A DNA stretch of 64,000 nt from Hymenobacter actinosclerus (GCF_900111515.1 NZ_FOHS01000002.1:124001-188000); one strand, 5' to 3'. Positions 24,364-34,799 are shown, numbered from the stretch's first letter. Numbers and translations are program-made. Notes: a model not told the origin generated them from the sequence alone.

Positions 24364-24452
24364 GTCAACGAGAAAAGGTCAAAAGCAAAAGCCGTTGAAC
24401 GTCCACACTGGGCTTGTTCAACGGCTTTTCCTTTTGGCGTTTTCTCGTTGAC
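24364..24452. terminator. Long inverted repeat between convergent genes
   Basis: Two 37-nt arms (24364-24400 and 24416-24452) pair with three mismatches around a 15-nt loop. The inner stem (AAAAGCCGTTGAAC) resembles a terminator, but the arms are far longer than needed. It resembles the 3494-3570 structure in size and position. Confidence 0.75.
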
Positions 24453-24461
24453 TTTTCTGCG

Positions 24462-25136
24462 CTAATCCTGCGTAAGGGCGTAGGAAACCAGGTTGGCGCC
24501 CATTTTGAGGGCGGCTTCGTGGGTGGCGGGGGTGTCTTCGGGGTAGGTGCCCAGGTCTTCCCAGCCGTTGCCCAGGTCGCACTCGAAGCTATAGAAACAC
24601 ACCAGCCGGCCCTTATACAGCAGCCCGAAGCCCTGGGGGCGCTTGCCATCGTGCTCATGGATTTTGGGCAGGCCCCGCGGAAACTGGAATTTCTGGTGGT
24701 AGATAGGGTGGGTGAAGGGCAGTTCCACGAACTCCAGGTCGGGAAACACCTTCTTCATTTCGGGCCGGATGAACTTGTCGAGGCCGTAGTTGTCATCGAT
24801 GTGCAAAAAACCGCCCCCGATGAGGTAGCGGCGCAGGTTGCGGGCGTCGGTGTCGGAGAACGTGACGTTGCCGTGGCCGGTCATGTGCACGAAGGGGTAG
24901 GTAAGCAACTCGGGCGAATCGAGCTCTACGGTGGCCTCGGCGGGCGCGATGTTGGTGCCCAGCGTCTGGTTGCAGAAGCGGATGAGGTTGGGCAGGCTGG
25001 TTTTGTTGGCGTACCAGTCGCCGCCGCCACCGTAGTGCAGCTTGGCAATGCGGAAGCTGGGAGCAGCTGCGGGCGGCGCGGCGGCCGTGAGCGAGAACAG
25101 CAGGAGTAGCAGCGCGACGAAGAAGTATTTGGGCAT
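24462..25136 (-). CDS. DUF4159-family secreted protein
   Basis: The 224-residue protein has a signal peptide (MPKYFFVALLLLLFSLTAAA). Its mature region begins FRIAKLHYGGGGDWYANKTS and includes GGGFLHIDDNYGLDKFIRPE and ELPFTHPIYHQKF, the signature of DUF4159, a Rossmann-like domain related to glutamine-amidotransferase folds and often near MoxR/gliding genes. No catalytic Cys is obvious. ATG 25136 is chosen as the signal-peptide start. It is probably periplasmic and its role is unknown. Confidence 0.85.
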   Translation of the reverse strand: MPKYFFVALLLLLFSLTAAAPPAAAPSFRIAKLHYGGGGDWYANKTSLPNLIRFCNQTLGTNIAPAEATVELDSPELLTYPFVHMTGHGNVTFSDTDARNLRRYLIGGGFLHIDDNYGLDKFIRPEMKKVFPDLEFVELPFTHPIYHQKFQFPRGLPKIHEHDGKRPQGFGLLYKGRLVCFYSFECDLGNGWEDLGTYPEDTPATHEAALKMGANLVSYALTQD

Positions 25137-25278
25137 ACGGGAATGGAAGCAGGGCAGAGGCAGGCGCCTCCCAGGCAAAGTAACGCAGAACCGGGAAAGT
25201 TCAGGCCACCAGCCAGTGCCGCCGGCCCGCCCCGCCCCAGACAGGTGCTGAACCTGCTTTATTTCGCTTTCTTGTTGA

Positions 25279-26751
<1,473 letters not shown>

Positions 26752-26775
26752 TTAACCCAAGTTGCGCGGTAGGCT

Positions 26776-26930
26776 AGGACTAGCAACTAGCTCCCTTCCT
26801 TGGAAAGGAGGGGCTGGGGGTGGTTGATTAGCGTTGAACAGCCGCTAGAAACTAGCTCTAGTCATCGTTCTGCCGTCATCAACCACCCCCAGCCCCTCCT
26901 TTCCAAGGAGGGGAGCTAGTTTCTAGTCCT
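26776..26930. repeat. Inverted-repeat element with 53-nt arms
   Basis: Arms at 26776-26828 and 26878-26930 pair at 51 of 53 positions (core GGAAAGGAGGGGCTGGGGGT). The 49-nt loop contains CGTTGAAC, as do the other elements. A 53-bp nearly perfect hairpin is far too long for a terminator and looks like a MITE-type insertion between rtcB and rsmE. Confidence 0.85.
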
Positions 26931-26978
26931 AACTATAGCTCACGCCAACTGCTCTAGCTTTAAAGGCTAAAAATTAGT

Positions 26979-27004
26979 CCCCCCGCTCTCCGAGGAGAGG
27001 GGGC
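26979..27004 (-). terminator. Possible terminator at the rsmE stop
   Basis: CCCCGCTCTCC and GGAGAGGGGG form an imperfect stem that overlaps the rsmE stop codon (27004-27006). Confidence 0.4.
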
Positions 27005-27744
27005 TAGGGGGTGAGGTCCTCGCCAGAACAAACCAGTTCCCGCGCCACGTGTACGGTGTGTACGGCAGCCAGGGCGGCGGTTTCGGTGCGCAGGCGCGAG
27101 CTGCCCAGCGTTACGGGCCGGATGCCCAGGGCGAAGGCGGCTGCAATTTCGGCGGGGCTGAAGTCGCCTTCGGGGCCGATTAGGATGGTGCAGCCGGTGG
27201 CGGTGGCGGCCACGTGGCTTAGTGGGGTTCGCTCGCCGTCTTCCAGCAGGTGAGCGATGAAGGTGGTGGCCGGCTCGATGGTGGGCAGAAAATCGGCCAG
27301 GTTCGTCAGCTCCGTCAGGCGCGGCAGCCAGGTCTGGCCCGATTGCTTGAGGGCGCTGATGGCTATTTTCTCCAGCCGCTCCAGCTTCAGCTCGCGCCGC
27401 TCGGAGTGGGCGCAGCGTAGAAACGTGATGGTATCGACCCCAATTTCAGTGACCTTTTCCACCAGCCATTCCATGCGGTCGAGGTTTTTAGTGGGCGCCA
27501 CGGCCAGGTGGATGGGAGCGGGGCGCGAGGCAAAGTGCGTGTGGCCGCTGATGCGTAGCGCGCAGCGCTTGGGGTTGGCGTCGGCTACTTCGGCCCCGAA
27601 CACGTCGCCCCGGCCGTTTACCAGCACTACGGGCGCCCCGTCGGCCAGGCGCAGCACTCGCACGGCGTGCTTGCTTTCGTCTTCGGGTAGGGTGTGGGCG
27701 GTGGCGTCGGCTGCCAGGTCGGGGGCGAAAAAGGTGTGGGGCAT
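27004..27744 (-). CDS. rsmE: 16S rRNA (uracil-1498-N3)-methyltransferase
   Basis: The 246-residue protein carries the SPOUT-fold RsmE signature: KNLDRMEWLVEKVTEIGV (about 103), RCAHSERRELKLER (about 125), ILIGPEGDFSPAEI (about 193) and LGSSRLRTETA (about 219) in the knotted SAM-binding tail. It methylates N3 of U1498 in the decoding region of 16S rRNA. ATG 27744 lies four bases after a perfect TACCTTTG, so the mRNA may be leaderless. Length is normal. Confidence 0.95.
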   Translation of the reverse strand: MPHTFFAPDLAADATAHTLPEDESKHAVRVLRLADGAPVVLVNGRGDVFGAEVADANPKRCALRISGHTHFASRPAPIHLAVAPTKNLDRMEWLVEKVTEIGVDTITFLRCAHSERRELKLERLEKIAISALKQSGQTWLPRLTELTNLADFLPTIEPATTFIAHLLEDGERTPLSHVAATATGCTILIGPEGDFSPAEIAAAFALGIRPVTLGSSRLRTETAALAAVHTVHVARELVCSGEDLTP

Positions 27745-27748
27745 GGGG

Positions 27749-27756
27749 CAAAGGTA
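27749..27756 (-). promoter_or_regulatory. -7 element of rsmE
   Basis: TACCTTTG on the minus strand is followed by CCCC and then the ATG, so the predicted transcription start coincides with the start codon. Confidence 0.5.
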
Positions 27757-27900
27757 CGCGGCCGGCCGGCGGTTTGGGGACGTTTGGAAAGGGGAGGCCG
27801 GAATGGCAGGATAACGGCCCGCTGGTTTTTCGCGTAAGCCAGCCATATCCATCCCGCGACCCCGCGGCCCCTACCAACCACCTATTAATCCGCTAATCAG

Positions 27901-29202
27901 ATGAAAGCCAAGCTCAAAAAACTCTCCGACCAAACCATTGTCATCACCGGCGCCTCGTCGGGCATCGGCCTCGTAACGGCCCGGCAGGCGGCCAAAGCCG
28001 GCGCCAAGCTCGTGCTGGCCGCCCGCAGCGAAGCGGCCCTGCGCCAGCTCACCGACGAGCTCAGCCAGCAGGGATGCGAGGTCATCTACGTGGTGGCCGA
28101 CGTTAGCAAGCAGGCCGACGTGAAGCGCATTGCCCGCGAGGCCAAGCAGAAGTTCGGCTCCTTCGATACCTGGGTGAACAACGCCGGCGTGTCGATGTAC
28201 GGCAAGGTGGTGAACGAATCCATCGACGACATGCGCCAGCTGTTCGAAACCAACTTCTGGGGCCTGGTATACGGTTCGCTCGAAGCCGTGGAGCACCTGC
28301 GCCACCGGGGTGGGGCGCTCATCAACGTGGGCAGCGTGCTGTCCGACGTTACAGCTATTTTGCAGACTATGTACAGCGCCAGCAAGCACGCCGTGAAGGG
28401 TTTCACCGACGGGTTGCGTACCGAGCTGGAAATGGAAGATGCGCCCGTGTCGGTTACGCTGATTCAGCCGGCCGCCATTGATACGCCCTACCCGCTGAAC
28501 GCCAAGAACTACCTGGATAAGGTGCCCCAGCACGCGCCGCCCGCTTACGCCCCCGAAACGGTGGCCGAGGCTATTCTCGGTTCGGCCACTTCGCCCCAGC
28601 GCAATATTCTGGTGGGTGGTGCCGGCAAGCTGTTTAAGGGCATGGAGCAGTGGACCCCGGCCCTGCTGGATAAGTTTATGGAGAAGGCCTTCGCGCCCAT
28701 GTCGAAATCCGACAAGCAGGACCACCGTAACCGCCCCAGCGGCCTCTACGAAGGTGCGGGCCAGTTGCAGGAGCGCGGCAACTACCCCGGCCGCACCCGC
28801 GAAATCAGCACCTACACCAAAGCCAAGCTGCACCCGGCCGCCACGGCGGCCATTGTGGCCGGCACCGGCCTGGCCGTGGCCGCTCTCGTGAATGCGTTCG
28901 GCCCGGATAGCAAGGACGGCAAGAACAAGGATGGCAAGAAGAAGTCGGACAAAGACGCGAGCAACGGCACCAGCCAACGCCCCGACCAGGATAAACAGGA
29001 TAAAAAGCTGAAATCGAATTCCGATAAAGCCGCCAACCCAACGGCTGGCCAGGGCTCCGACAACGTGGAGGACACCGGCAAAGGCGCCAACGGCGACGGC
29101 CGCGCGCCCCGCGCCGGCTCGGCCGAGGCCACTCCCAGCGACGTCCGCGGCCCCGTCGCCGACAAGTCCAAGCAAGGCAAGCCATCAGGAAGCAAGAGCT
29201 AA
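27901..29202 (+). CDS. SDR-family oxidoreductase with long C-terminal extension
   Basis: The 433-residue protein starts with a classical short-chain dehydrogenase: cofactor loop TGASSGIG (about 18), NNAG (about 97), catalytic Ser at about 142 and YSASK (Tyr about 159). After about residue 250 an extra 180 residues follow: a conserved stretch, a hydrophobic helix (AAIVAGTGLAVAALVNAFG, about 317), then a Lys/Asp/Gly-rich disordered tail. The normal SDR length is about 250. The extension may tether the enzyme to a membrane or polymer. The substrate is unknown. A strong terminator follows. Confidence 0.88.
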   Translation: MKAKLKKLSDQTIVITGASSGIGLVTARQAAKAGAKLVLAARSEAALRQLTDELSQQGCEVIYVVADVSKQADVKRIAREAKQKFGSFDTWVNNAGVSMYGKVVNESIDDMRQLFETNFWGLVYGSLEAVEHLRHRGGALINVGSVLSDVTAILQTMYSASKHAVKGFTDGLRTELEMEDAPVSVTLIQPAAIDTPYPLNAKNYLDKVPQHAPPAYAPETVAEAILGSATSPQRNILVGGAGKLFKGMEQWTPALLDKFMEKAFAPMSKSDKQDHRNRPSGLYEGAGQLQERGNYPGRTREISTYTKAKLHPAATAAIVAGTGLAVAALVNAFGPDSKDGKNKDGKKKSDKDASNGTSQRPDQDKQDKKLKSNSDKAANPTAGQGSDNVEDTGKGANGDGRAPRAGSAEATPSDVRGPVADKSKQGKPSGSKS

Positions 29203-29232
29203 CCCATTCGCTGCCCTATAGCAGATAGTTTA

Positions 29233-29274
29233 CAGAAAAAGCCCGTCTGGCAGTTGCCAGACGGGCTTTTTCTG
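29233..29274. terminator. Strong hairpin terminator
   Basis: CAGAAAAAGCCCGTCTGGCA pairs with TGCCAGACGGGCTTTTTCTG with U tracts on both strands. It serves the SDR gene and probably the convergent nuclease gene. Confidence 0.9.
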
Positions 29275-29326
29275 TAGAAATAATTGGTTCTGGTTGCCCA
29301 ATGCAAACGGCATCAAGCACTAAATA

Positions 29327-30112
29327 TTAGCCCAGAAGGCCATTCAGCACCCCGGCCAGGCGCACGCCGGCTTCCTGAATGCGTTGGCGCATCAGCACGC
29401 TGTGGGCGGGGTAGTAATCGTACTTTACCTCGGTGCCGTTGGGGGTGAGGGGGTAGAGCTGCTCGGAGGCCTGGTACGACTCCCAGAGCCACTCGGCGGG
29501 TGGGGCGGCCTGCATGCGGCGCACAGCCGAGCGGGATATGCCGCAGTTGTACTGCTGGGCCATTTCGGTGTAGGTCAGGCCCTGGTAGTCGAGCAGGCCC
29601 GAGTCCCAGAGGCTGTGCAGGTTGGTGTCGCGGCCCCGGAACTTGAGCTTGATATCGTTGCCGCCCTTGTCGTCGGCGTGGCCCGTGTGCATGGGCTGGT
29701 GAATGTCGCCCACGATGTGGATGACGTACTTGAGCGCGTCGCGGCGCTGGGCCGGGGTCTTGCTCTTGTCGGCCACTAAGGCCATCTGGGTTTGCAGGGC
29801 GGTGTAGGCGTTGGGGCCCACCTGGGTGCGCAGCTCCGTCAGGTACTGGGCGTGGTCGAGGCCGGAGGGCGTGTTCACGTAGTGCCAGGGGCCGGTGTCC
29901 TTGCCCTCGGGGTAGTAGCGGATTTCGTCGGGCCAGGTGCTGACCATCGTCATGCTCTCGGTGCCCAGCAGCTGCTGCACCTGCTGGCGGGCGCGGCGCG
30001 AGAGGTGGTGCTCGGCAATTTTGGCAATGGCCCGGTGGCCGTCGGCGCCCCAGGCCCACAGGCTCAGCGGCGAGAGAAACAGAAACAGCAGCGGAAGCAG
30101 AAGTTTACGCAT
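29327..30112 (-). CDS. S1/P1-type nuclease
   Basis: The 261-residue protein has a signal peptide ending LSLWA, leaving mature Trp-Gly at the N-terminus as the tri-zinc nuclease needs. The family motifs follow: WGADGHRAIAKIAEHHL, WPDEIRY, WHYVNTP, HIVGDIHQPMHTGHADDKGG (about 132) and NLHSLWDSGL (about 158). The Trp, His and Asp residues bind three zinc ions. It should be secreted or periplasmic and degrade single-stranded RNA/DNA to 5'-nucleotides, probably for phosphate or nucleobase scavenging. Monocistronic. Confidence 0.95.
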   Translation of the reverse strand: MRKLLLPLLFLFLSPLSLWAWGADGHRAIAKIAEHHLSRRARQQVQQLLGTESMTMVSTWPDEIRYYPEGKDTGPWHYVNTPSGLDHAQYLTELRTQVGPNAYTALQTQMALVADKSKTPAQRRDALKYVIHIVGDIHQPMHTGHADDKGGNDIKLKFRGRDTNLHSLWDSGLLDYQGLTYTEMAQQYNCGISRSAVRRMQAAPPAEWLWESYQASEQLYPLTPNGTEVKYDYYPAHSVLMRQRIQEAGVRLAGVLNGLLG

Positions 30113-30145
30113 GGTGGGGCGGCAGTGAAGTGACGAATAAGGACG

Positions 30146-30153
30146 CAAAAGTA
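30146..30153 (-). promoter_or_regulatory. -7 element of the S1/P1 nuclease gene
   Basis: TACTTTTG on the minus strand fits TAnnTTTG and lies 33 nt before the ATG. No clear -33 element is seen. Confidence 0.4.
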
Positions 30154-30207
30154 GCGCAAGTAAACGCAGCTAAATACCCGGCCGGCCGAAAAACCTTTCC
30201 GCCACAA

Positions 30208-30246
30208 AAAACCGCCCCGCCGGCACAAAGCCAGCGGGGCGGTTTT
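30208..30246 (-). terminator. Terminator of pckA
   Basis: AAAACCGCCCCGC pairs with GCGGGGCGGTTTT just after the pckA stop on the minus strand, with U tracts. Confidence 0.85.
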
Positions 30247-30265
30247 AAGCTAAAACAACTGCTGC

Positions 30266-31882
30266 CTAGGCGCCGGCGGCTACCTGCGCTTTCGGAGCGC
30301 CGGCCAGAATTTCTTCGTTGGCGTAGTCAGCGTACTTGCCGAAGTTGTTCACAAACTTCTCGGCCAGCGAGGAGGCCGTTTTATCGTACTCCTCCTTGGA
30401 GCTCCAGGTGTTGCGCGGGTCCAGAATTTCGGTGGGCACGCCGGGTACCGAAACCGGCACCTCCACCCCGAAAATGGGGTGCTTGGTGAATTCCACGTTG
30501 GTCAACTCGCCGTTGAGGGCAGCCGTAATCATGGCGCGGGTGTACGAGAGCTTCATGCGCGAGCCCGTACCGTACGAACCGCCGGTCCAGCCCGTGTTAA
30601 CGAGCCACACGTTCACGTCGGGGTTCTCGTCCATCTTCTGGCCCAGCATCTCGGCGTACTTGGTGGGGTGCAGGGGCAGGAACACGGCACCGAAGCAGGC
30701 CGAAAAAGTCGTCTGGGGCTCGGTAATGCCCATCTCCGTGCCGGCCACCTTGGCGGTGTAACCCGACATGAAGTGGTACATGGCGTGGCTCTTATCGAGC
30801 TTGCTGATGGGAGGCAGCACGCCGAAGGCATCGGCCGTCAGGAAGAAGATGTTCTTGGGCGCGTCGGCCACCGAGGGCTCGATGGCGTTGTCGATGTAGT
30901 TGATGGGGTAGGCCGTGCGCGTGTTTTCGGTTACGCTCTTGTTGGCGTAGTCCACGGTGTGGGTGCCCTCAATGAAGCGGGTGTTCTCCACGATGGAGCC
31001 GAAGCGGATGGCGTCCCAGATCTGAGGCTCCTTCTCCTGGCTCAGGTCGATAACCTTGGCGTAGCAGCCACCCTCGAAGTTGAAGATGCCGGCGTCGGGC
31101 GTCCAGCCGTGCTCGTCGTCGCCGATGAGGCCGCGGTTGGGGTCGGCCGAGAGGGTGGTTTTGCCCGTGCCCGAGAGGCCGAAGAATACGGCCGTGTCGC
31201 CGTCGGCGCCCACGTTGGCCGAGCAGTGCATGCTGAGCGTGTTGTGCTCGTGGGGCAGCAGGTAGTTGAGGACGCCGAAAATGCCCTTCTTCATCTCGCC
31301 GGCGTAGGCCGTGCCGCCAATCAGAATCATCTTCTTGGTGAAGTTGATAATGGCGAAGTTCTTCTGGCGGGTGCCATCCACGGCTGGGTCGGCCTCGAAG
31401 CCGGGGGCGCAGATGATGCTGAAATCGGGCGTCCAGCTGGTGTCGGCACCCTCGGCGGGGCGCAGGAACATGTTGTAGCAGAACAGGTTGTGCCAGGCCA
31501 TTTCGTTCACTACGCGCAGCTTCAGCTCGTAGTCGGGGTTGGCGCCGGCGTAGGCGTCGCGCACGAAAATCTCCTTGTCTTCCAGGTACTTCACCATCTT
31601 CTGGTGCAGCTGGTCGAACTTATCGGCGTCGAAGGGAATGTTGATATCGCCCCACCATACGCTGTCGGCGGTGTTGGCATCCTTCACCACAAACCGGTCT
31701 TTGGGCGAGCGGCCGGTGAAGACGCCGGTATCGGCCATCAGGGCACCGGTGTCGGTGAGCGTGCCTTCGTTGCGGCGCAGGGCTTCTTCGACCAGAGCGG
31801 CCGGCGAGAGGTTGAGGTGCACCTGGGCAGCGGTGGAAATACCCAGAGGGGCGAGGCGGGCGTTGGCGGCAGTATCTAGCAT
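30266..31882 (-). CDS. pckA: Phosphoenolpyruvate carboxykinase (ATP)
   Basis: The 538-residue protein carries the ATP-type PEPCK signatures: FTGRSPKDRFVV (about 54), the kinase-1a loop GLSGTGKTTLS (about 241), GDDEHGW (about 262) and FEGGCYAK (about 277). It converts oxaloacetate and ATP to phosphoenolpyruvate, CO2 and ADP, the first step of gluconeogenesis. ATG 31882 is chosen because homologues start there; the upstream frame is leader sequence. Length equals the E. coli enzyme. Monocistronic with its own promoter and terminator. Confidence 0.97.
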   Translation of the reverse strand: MLDTAANARLAPLGISTAAQVHLNLSPAALVEEALRRNEGTLTDTGALMADTGVFTGRSPKDRFVVKDANTADSVWWGDINIPFDADKFDQLHQKMVKYLEDKEIFVRDAYAGANPDYELKLRVVNEMAWHNLFCYNMFLRPAEGADTSWTPDFSIICAPGFEADPAVDGTRQKNFAIINFTKKMILIGGTAYAGEMKKGIFGVLNYLLPHEHNTLSMHCSANVGADGDTAVFFGLSGTGKTTLSADPNRGLIGDDEHGWTPDAGIFNFEGGCYAKVIDLSQEKEPQIWDAIRFGSIVENTRFIEGTHTVDYANKSVTENTRTAYPINYIDNAIEPSVADAPKNIFFLTADAFGVLPPISKLDKSHAMYHFMSGYTAKVAGTEMGITEPQTTFSACFGAVFLPLHPTKYAEMLGQKMDENPDVNVWLVNTGWTGGSYGTGSRMKLSYTRAMITAALNGELTNVEFTKHPIFGVEVPVSVPGVPTEILDPRNTWSSKEEYDKTASSLAEKFVNNFGKYADYANEEILAGAPKAQVAAGA

Positions 31883-31937
31883 AGGGGGCCGAAAACGGGT
31901 GTGGGGTTGGGTGGAAAAATCCGTGGGAATACAGGGG

Positions 31938-31945
31938 CAAAAGTA
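31938..31945 (-). promoter_or_regulatory. -7 element of pckA
   Basis: TACTTTTG on the minus strand fits TAnnTTTG and lies 55 nt before the ATG. Confidence 0.4.
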
Positions 31946-32140
31946 GCGAAAAAGCTGACGAAAAACCCGGAAAAGCCAAAATGATAGCGAAAATTCGCCG
32001 TAAAACCACCCCTTCCAGCCGGGCGCCGGCAACGTCCCGCAACGGGTTTCGGGCGGGTTAGGAAACTTTTGTAGTTTTACCAACCCCATTCCGGTTGCAG
32101 CCGGACCGTTTCTCTTTTCCCCATCTATTAGTTACCCTTC

Positions 32141-33760
32141 ATGCACTCACCCTCCGCTGCCCAGCAGCTCGTGTCAACCTCATCGTCGCACCCAAAGGGG
32201 CTGTACGTTCTCTTTGCCACCGAAATGTGGGAGCGGTTCAGCTACTACGGCATGCGGGCCCTGCTCATTTTGTACATGACGCAGGCGCTGGTATTCGACA
32301 AAGAGTACTCCTCGCTTATCTACGGCAACTACACCAGCCTCGTGTACCTGACGCCGCTGCTGGGCGGCTACGTGGCCGACCGCTACTGGGGCAACCGCCG
32401 CTCCATTCTCATTGGCGGCCTGATGATGGCCCTGGGCCAGTTTGCGCTTTTCTTCTCGGCCTCGATGTACGTGAGTGGTCAGGCCACCGCGCCCCAGATG
32501 CAGCTGATCCTCTTTCTGCTGGGCCTGGGCCTGCTGATTTTTGGTAACGGTTTCTTCAAGCCCAATATCTCCTCGATGGTGGGCTCGCTCTATCCGGCCG
32601 GCGACAGCCGCATCGATTCGGCGTACACCATCTTCTACATGGGCATCAACCTGGGCGCGTTCTTCTCGCCGCTGGTCTGCGGCACGCTGGGCAACACCGG
32701 CCACCCCGAAGACTTCAAGTGGGGCTTTCTGGCCGCCGGTATCGGCATGCTGGTGGGTTCGCTCACCTTCGAGCTGTTCAAAAACAAGTACGTGGTAACC
32801 GCCGACGGGTCCGCCCTGGGTGCCAAGCCCGAGCAGGCCGTGGCCCAGTCGCCGGTTGTGCCGGTGGATACCGACGGACCGGTGCGCGCCGAAGCCATCG
32901 ACCAGCCCGCCGCCAAGAGCTTCGCCAGCAAGCTGCCCATGCTCATTGGCCTGTTTGTGGTCGTGTACGGCGCTATTGCCTGGCTCATGAGCTACGACTG
33001 GGTGGGGGCCTTTGTGTTCGCGGCCATGATTGTAACGCCCGTCGCCGTACTGGCCGACGACTCGCTCACGACCCGCGAGCGGCAGAAAATCTACGTCATC
33101 CTGATTCTCAGCTTCTTCGTGATTTTCTTCTGGGGCGCGTTCGAGCAGGCCGGCGCTTCGCTCACGTTCTTCGCCGACGAGCAGACCAACCGCCAGCTGG
33201 GTTCCTACACCGTACCGGCCTCGTACTTCCAGTCGGCTAACGCCCTGTTCATCATCCTGTTCGCCCCGGTGTTCGCGCTGGTCTGGACCTTCATGGGCAA
33301 GCGCGGCATCGAGCCTTCGTCGCCGCTGAAAATGTCCATCGGCCTCATGTTCCTGGCCATCGGCTACCTCATCATTGCCTTCGGTGTGAAGGGCGTGGAT
33401 GCCAGCACCAAAGTGAGCATGTTCTGGCTGATTACCATGTATCTGATGCACACCTTCGGCGAGCTGTGTTTGTCGCCGATTGGCCTGGCGCTGGTAAACA
33501 AGCTGGCCCCGCTGCGCTTCGCCTCGCTGCTGATGGCCGTGTGGTTTCTGGCCACGGCCGCCGGCAACAAGTTCGCCGGCGTGCTGAGCGCCCTGTACCC
33601 CGAGCCCGGCAAGCCCGCCCCGTTCTTCGTGGGCTTCGAAATCACCGGCCTCTACGAGTTCTTCATGATTTTCGTGGGCCTCTCGGCTGCCGCCTCGCTG
33701 GTGCTGTTCGTCATCTACCGCAAGCTGACGCAGATGATGGCCGAGCCGGTTAATCACTAA
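32141..33760 (+). CDS. POT/PTR-family peptide:proton symporter
   Basis: The 539-residue membrane protein has 12-14 hydrophobic helices. It shows the POT signature EMWERFSYYGMRALL (ExxERFxYYG, about residue 28), GGYVADRYWGNRRS, and FYMGINLGAFFSPLVCG (PTR2 signature, about 165). The ERF motif couples proton flow to uptake of di- and tripeptides in the inner membrane. A loop with low-complexity charged sequence sits near residues 220-260 between the two six-helix bundles. A bidirectional terminator follows. Confidence 0.95.
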   Translation: MHSPSAAQQLVSTSSSHPKGLYVLFATEMWERFSYYGMRALLILYMTQALVFDKEYSSLIYGNYTSLVYLTPLLGGYVADRYWGNRRSILIGGLMMALGQFALFFSASMYVSGQATAPQMQLILFLLGLGLLIFGNGFFKPNISSMVGSLYPAGDSRIDSAYTIFYMGINLGAFFSPLVCGTLGNTGHPEDFKWGFLAAGIGMLVGSLTFELFKNKYVVTADGSALGAKPEQAVAQSPVVPVDTDGPVRAEAIDQPAAKSFASKLPMLIGLFVVVYGAIAWLMSYDWVGAFVFAAMIVTPVAVLADDSLTTRERQKIYVILILSFFVIFFWGAFEQAGASLTFFADEQTNRQLGSYTVPASYFQSANALFIILFAPVFALVWTFMGKRGIEPSSPLKMSIGLMFLAIGYLIIAFGVKGVDASTKVSMFWLITMYLMHTFGELCLSPIGLALVNKLAPLRFASLLMAVWFLATAAGNKFAGVLSALYPEPGKPAPFFVGFEITGLYEFFMIFVGLSAAASLVLFVIYRKLTQMMAEPVNH

Positions 33761-33826
33761 TTTTCGCGGATTAGCCGTGATTTCGCCGATTTTCCGATTG
33801 GCTGACACGGTAGCTTCGCGCCACAT

Positions 33827-33863
33827 AAAAGCCCCGCCGGATTTTGGTCCGGCGGGGCTTTTT
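33827..33863. terminator. Bidirectional terminator
   Basis: AAAAGCCCCGCCGGA pairs with TCCGGCGGGGCTTTT between the POT gene and the convergent aldo/keto reductase gene. Confidence 0.9.
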
Positions 33864-33883
33864 GGTTTCCGACAGCTGGCTGC

Positions 33884-34723
33884 TTACTTCGGGAAAACGT
33901 CCGGGTCGGGGCCGAGGCGCTCGTGGCGGTCCAGGCTGTCGATGTAGGCCAGCTCGTCGGCGGTCAGCTCGAAGTCGAACACGGCGGCGTTGCTGATGAT
34001 GTGGGCCCGCTTCACCGACTTGGGAATCGTGACCACGCCGCGCTGTAAATCCCAGCGCACCAGAATCTGGGCCGGCGACTTGCCGTACTTGGCGGCCAAA
34101 TCGTTCACCACGTCCTGCTCGAACACCTTGCCCTGCATCAGCGGCGACCAGGCCTGGTACTGGATGCCGTGCTGCCGGCAGTAGGCCTGCAACCCGGGCT
34201 GCACCAGCCACGGATGAAACTCCAGCTGGTCAACCATCGGCTTCACCTGGGCGTCTGGCAGCAGGTCTTCCAGGTGGTGTTGCAGGAAGTTGCTGACTCC
34301 AATGGCGCGCACCCGGCCGTCGGCGTACAGCTGCTCCAGCGCCCGCCAGGTTTCCTTGTATTTGCCGGGCACGGGCCAGTGAATCAGGTACAGGTCGAGC
34401 ACGTCCAGCTCCAGCAGCCGCATCGACTCATCGAAGGCCCGCAGCGTCGAGTCGTAGCCCTGGTCCGTGTTCCATACTTTGCTGGTCACGAACACCTCCT
34501 CGCGCGGCACGCCGCTTTCCCGGATACCCTGCCCGACGCCCGCCTCGTTCTTGTACACGGCGGCCGTATCAATGTGGCGGTAGCCGGCCTCCAGGGCCCA
34601 CTTCACCGCCTGCACGACCTCCGCACCGTCTTCGGCCTGCCACACGCCCAGCCCCAGGTAGGGTATTTCCACCCCGTTAGCCAGCGGCCACGTTCCTTTA
34701 ATGTCAGTTATCTTCTTCTCCAT
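33884..34723 (-). CDS. Aldo/keto reductase, diketogluconate-reductase type
   Basis: The 279-residue TIM-barrel enzyme shows the AKR tetrad: IDTAAVYKNE (Asp and Tyr, about residue 51), VTSKVWN (Lys, about 80) and LYLIHWPVP (His, about 113). The phosphate-binding IPKSVKRAHI (about 232) indicates NADPH. GLGVWQAEDG and the overall length fit the AKR5/2,5-diketo-D-gluconate reductase group. It reduces aldehydes or ketones; the natural substrate is unknown. ATG 34723 is chosen by homologue length. Confidence 0.93.
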   Translation of the reverse strand: MEKKITDIKGTWPLANGVEIPYLGLGVWQAEDGAEVVQAVKWALEAGYRHIDTAAVYKNEAGVGQGIRESGVPREEVFVTSKVWNTDQGYDSTLRAFDESMRLLELDVLDLYLIHWPVPGKYKETWRALEQLYADGRVRAIGVSNFLQHHLEDLLPDAQVKPMVDQLEFHPWLVQPGLQAYCRQHGIQYQAWSPLMQGKVFEQDVVNDLAAKYGKSPAQILVRWDLQRGVVTIPKSVKRAHIISNAAVFDFELTADELAYIDSLDRHERLGPDPDVFPK

Positions 34724-34766
34724 TTTATCAAGCAAGTAGTAAGCACTGCTGCCCTGTACGCACGAA

Positions 34767-34799
34767 AAAGCCCCGCCGGACGAAATCCAGCGGGGCTTT
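34767..34799. terminator. Hairpin terminator
   Basis: AAAGCCCCGC pairs with GCGGGGCTTT with a bulge (CGGA / TCCA). It lies between the groEL end and the reductase start. Its orientation suits groEL on the minus strand only if transcription runs about 70 nt past the stop. Confidence 0.7.
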
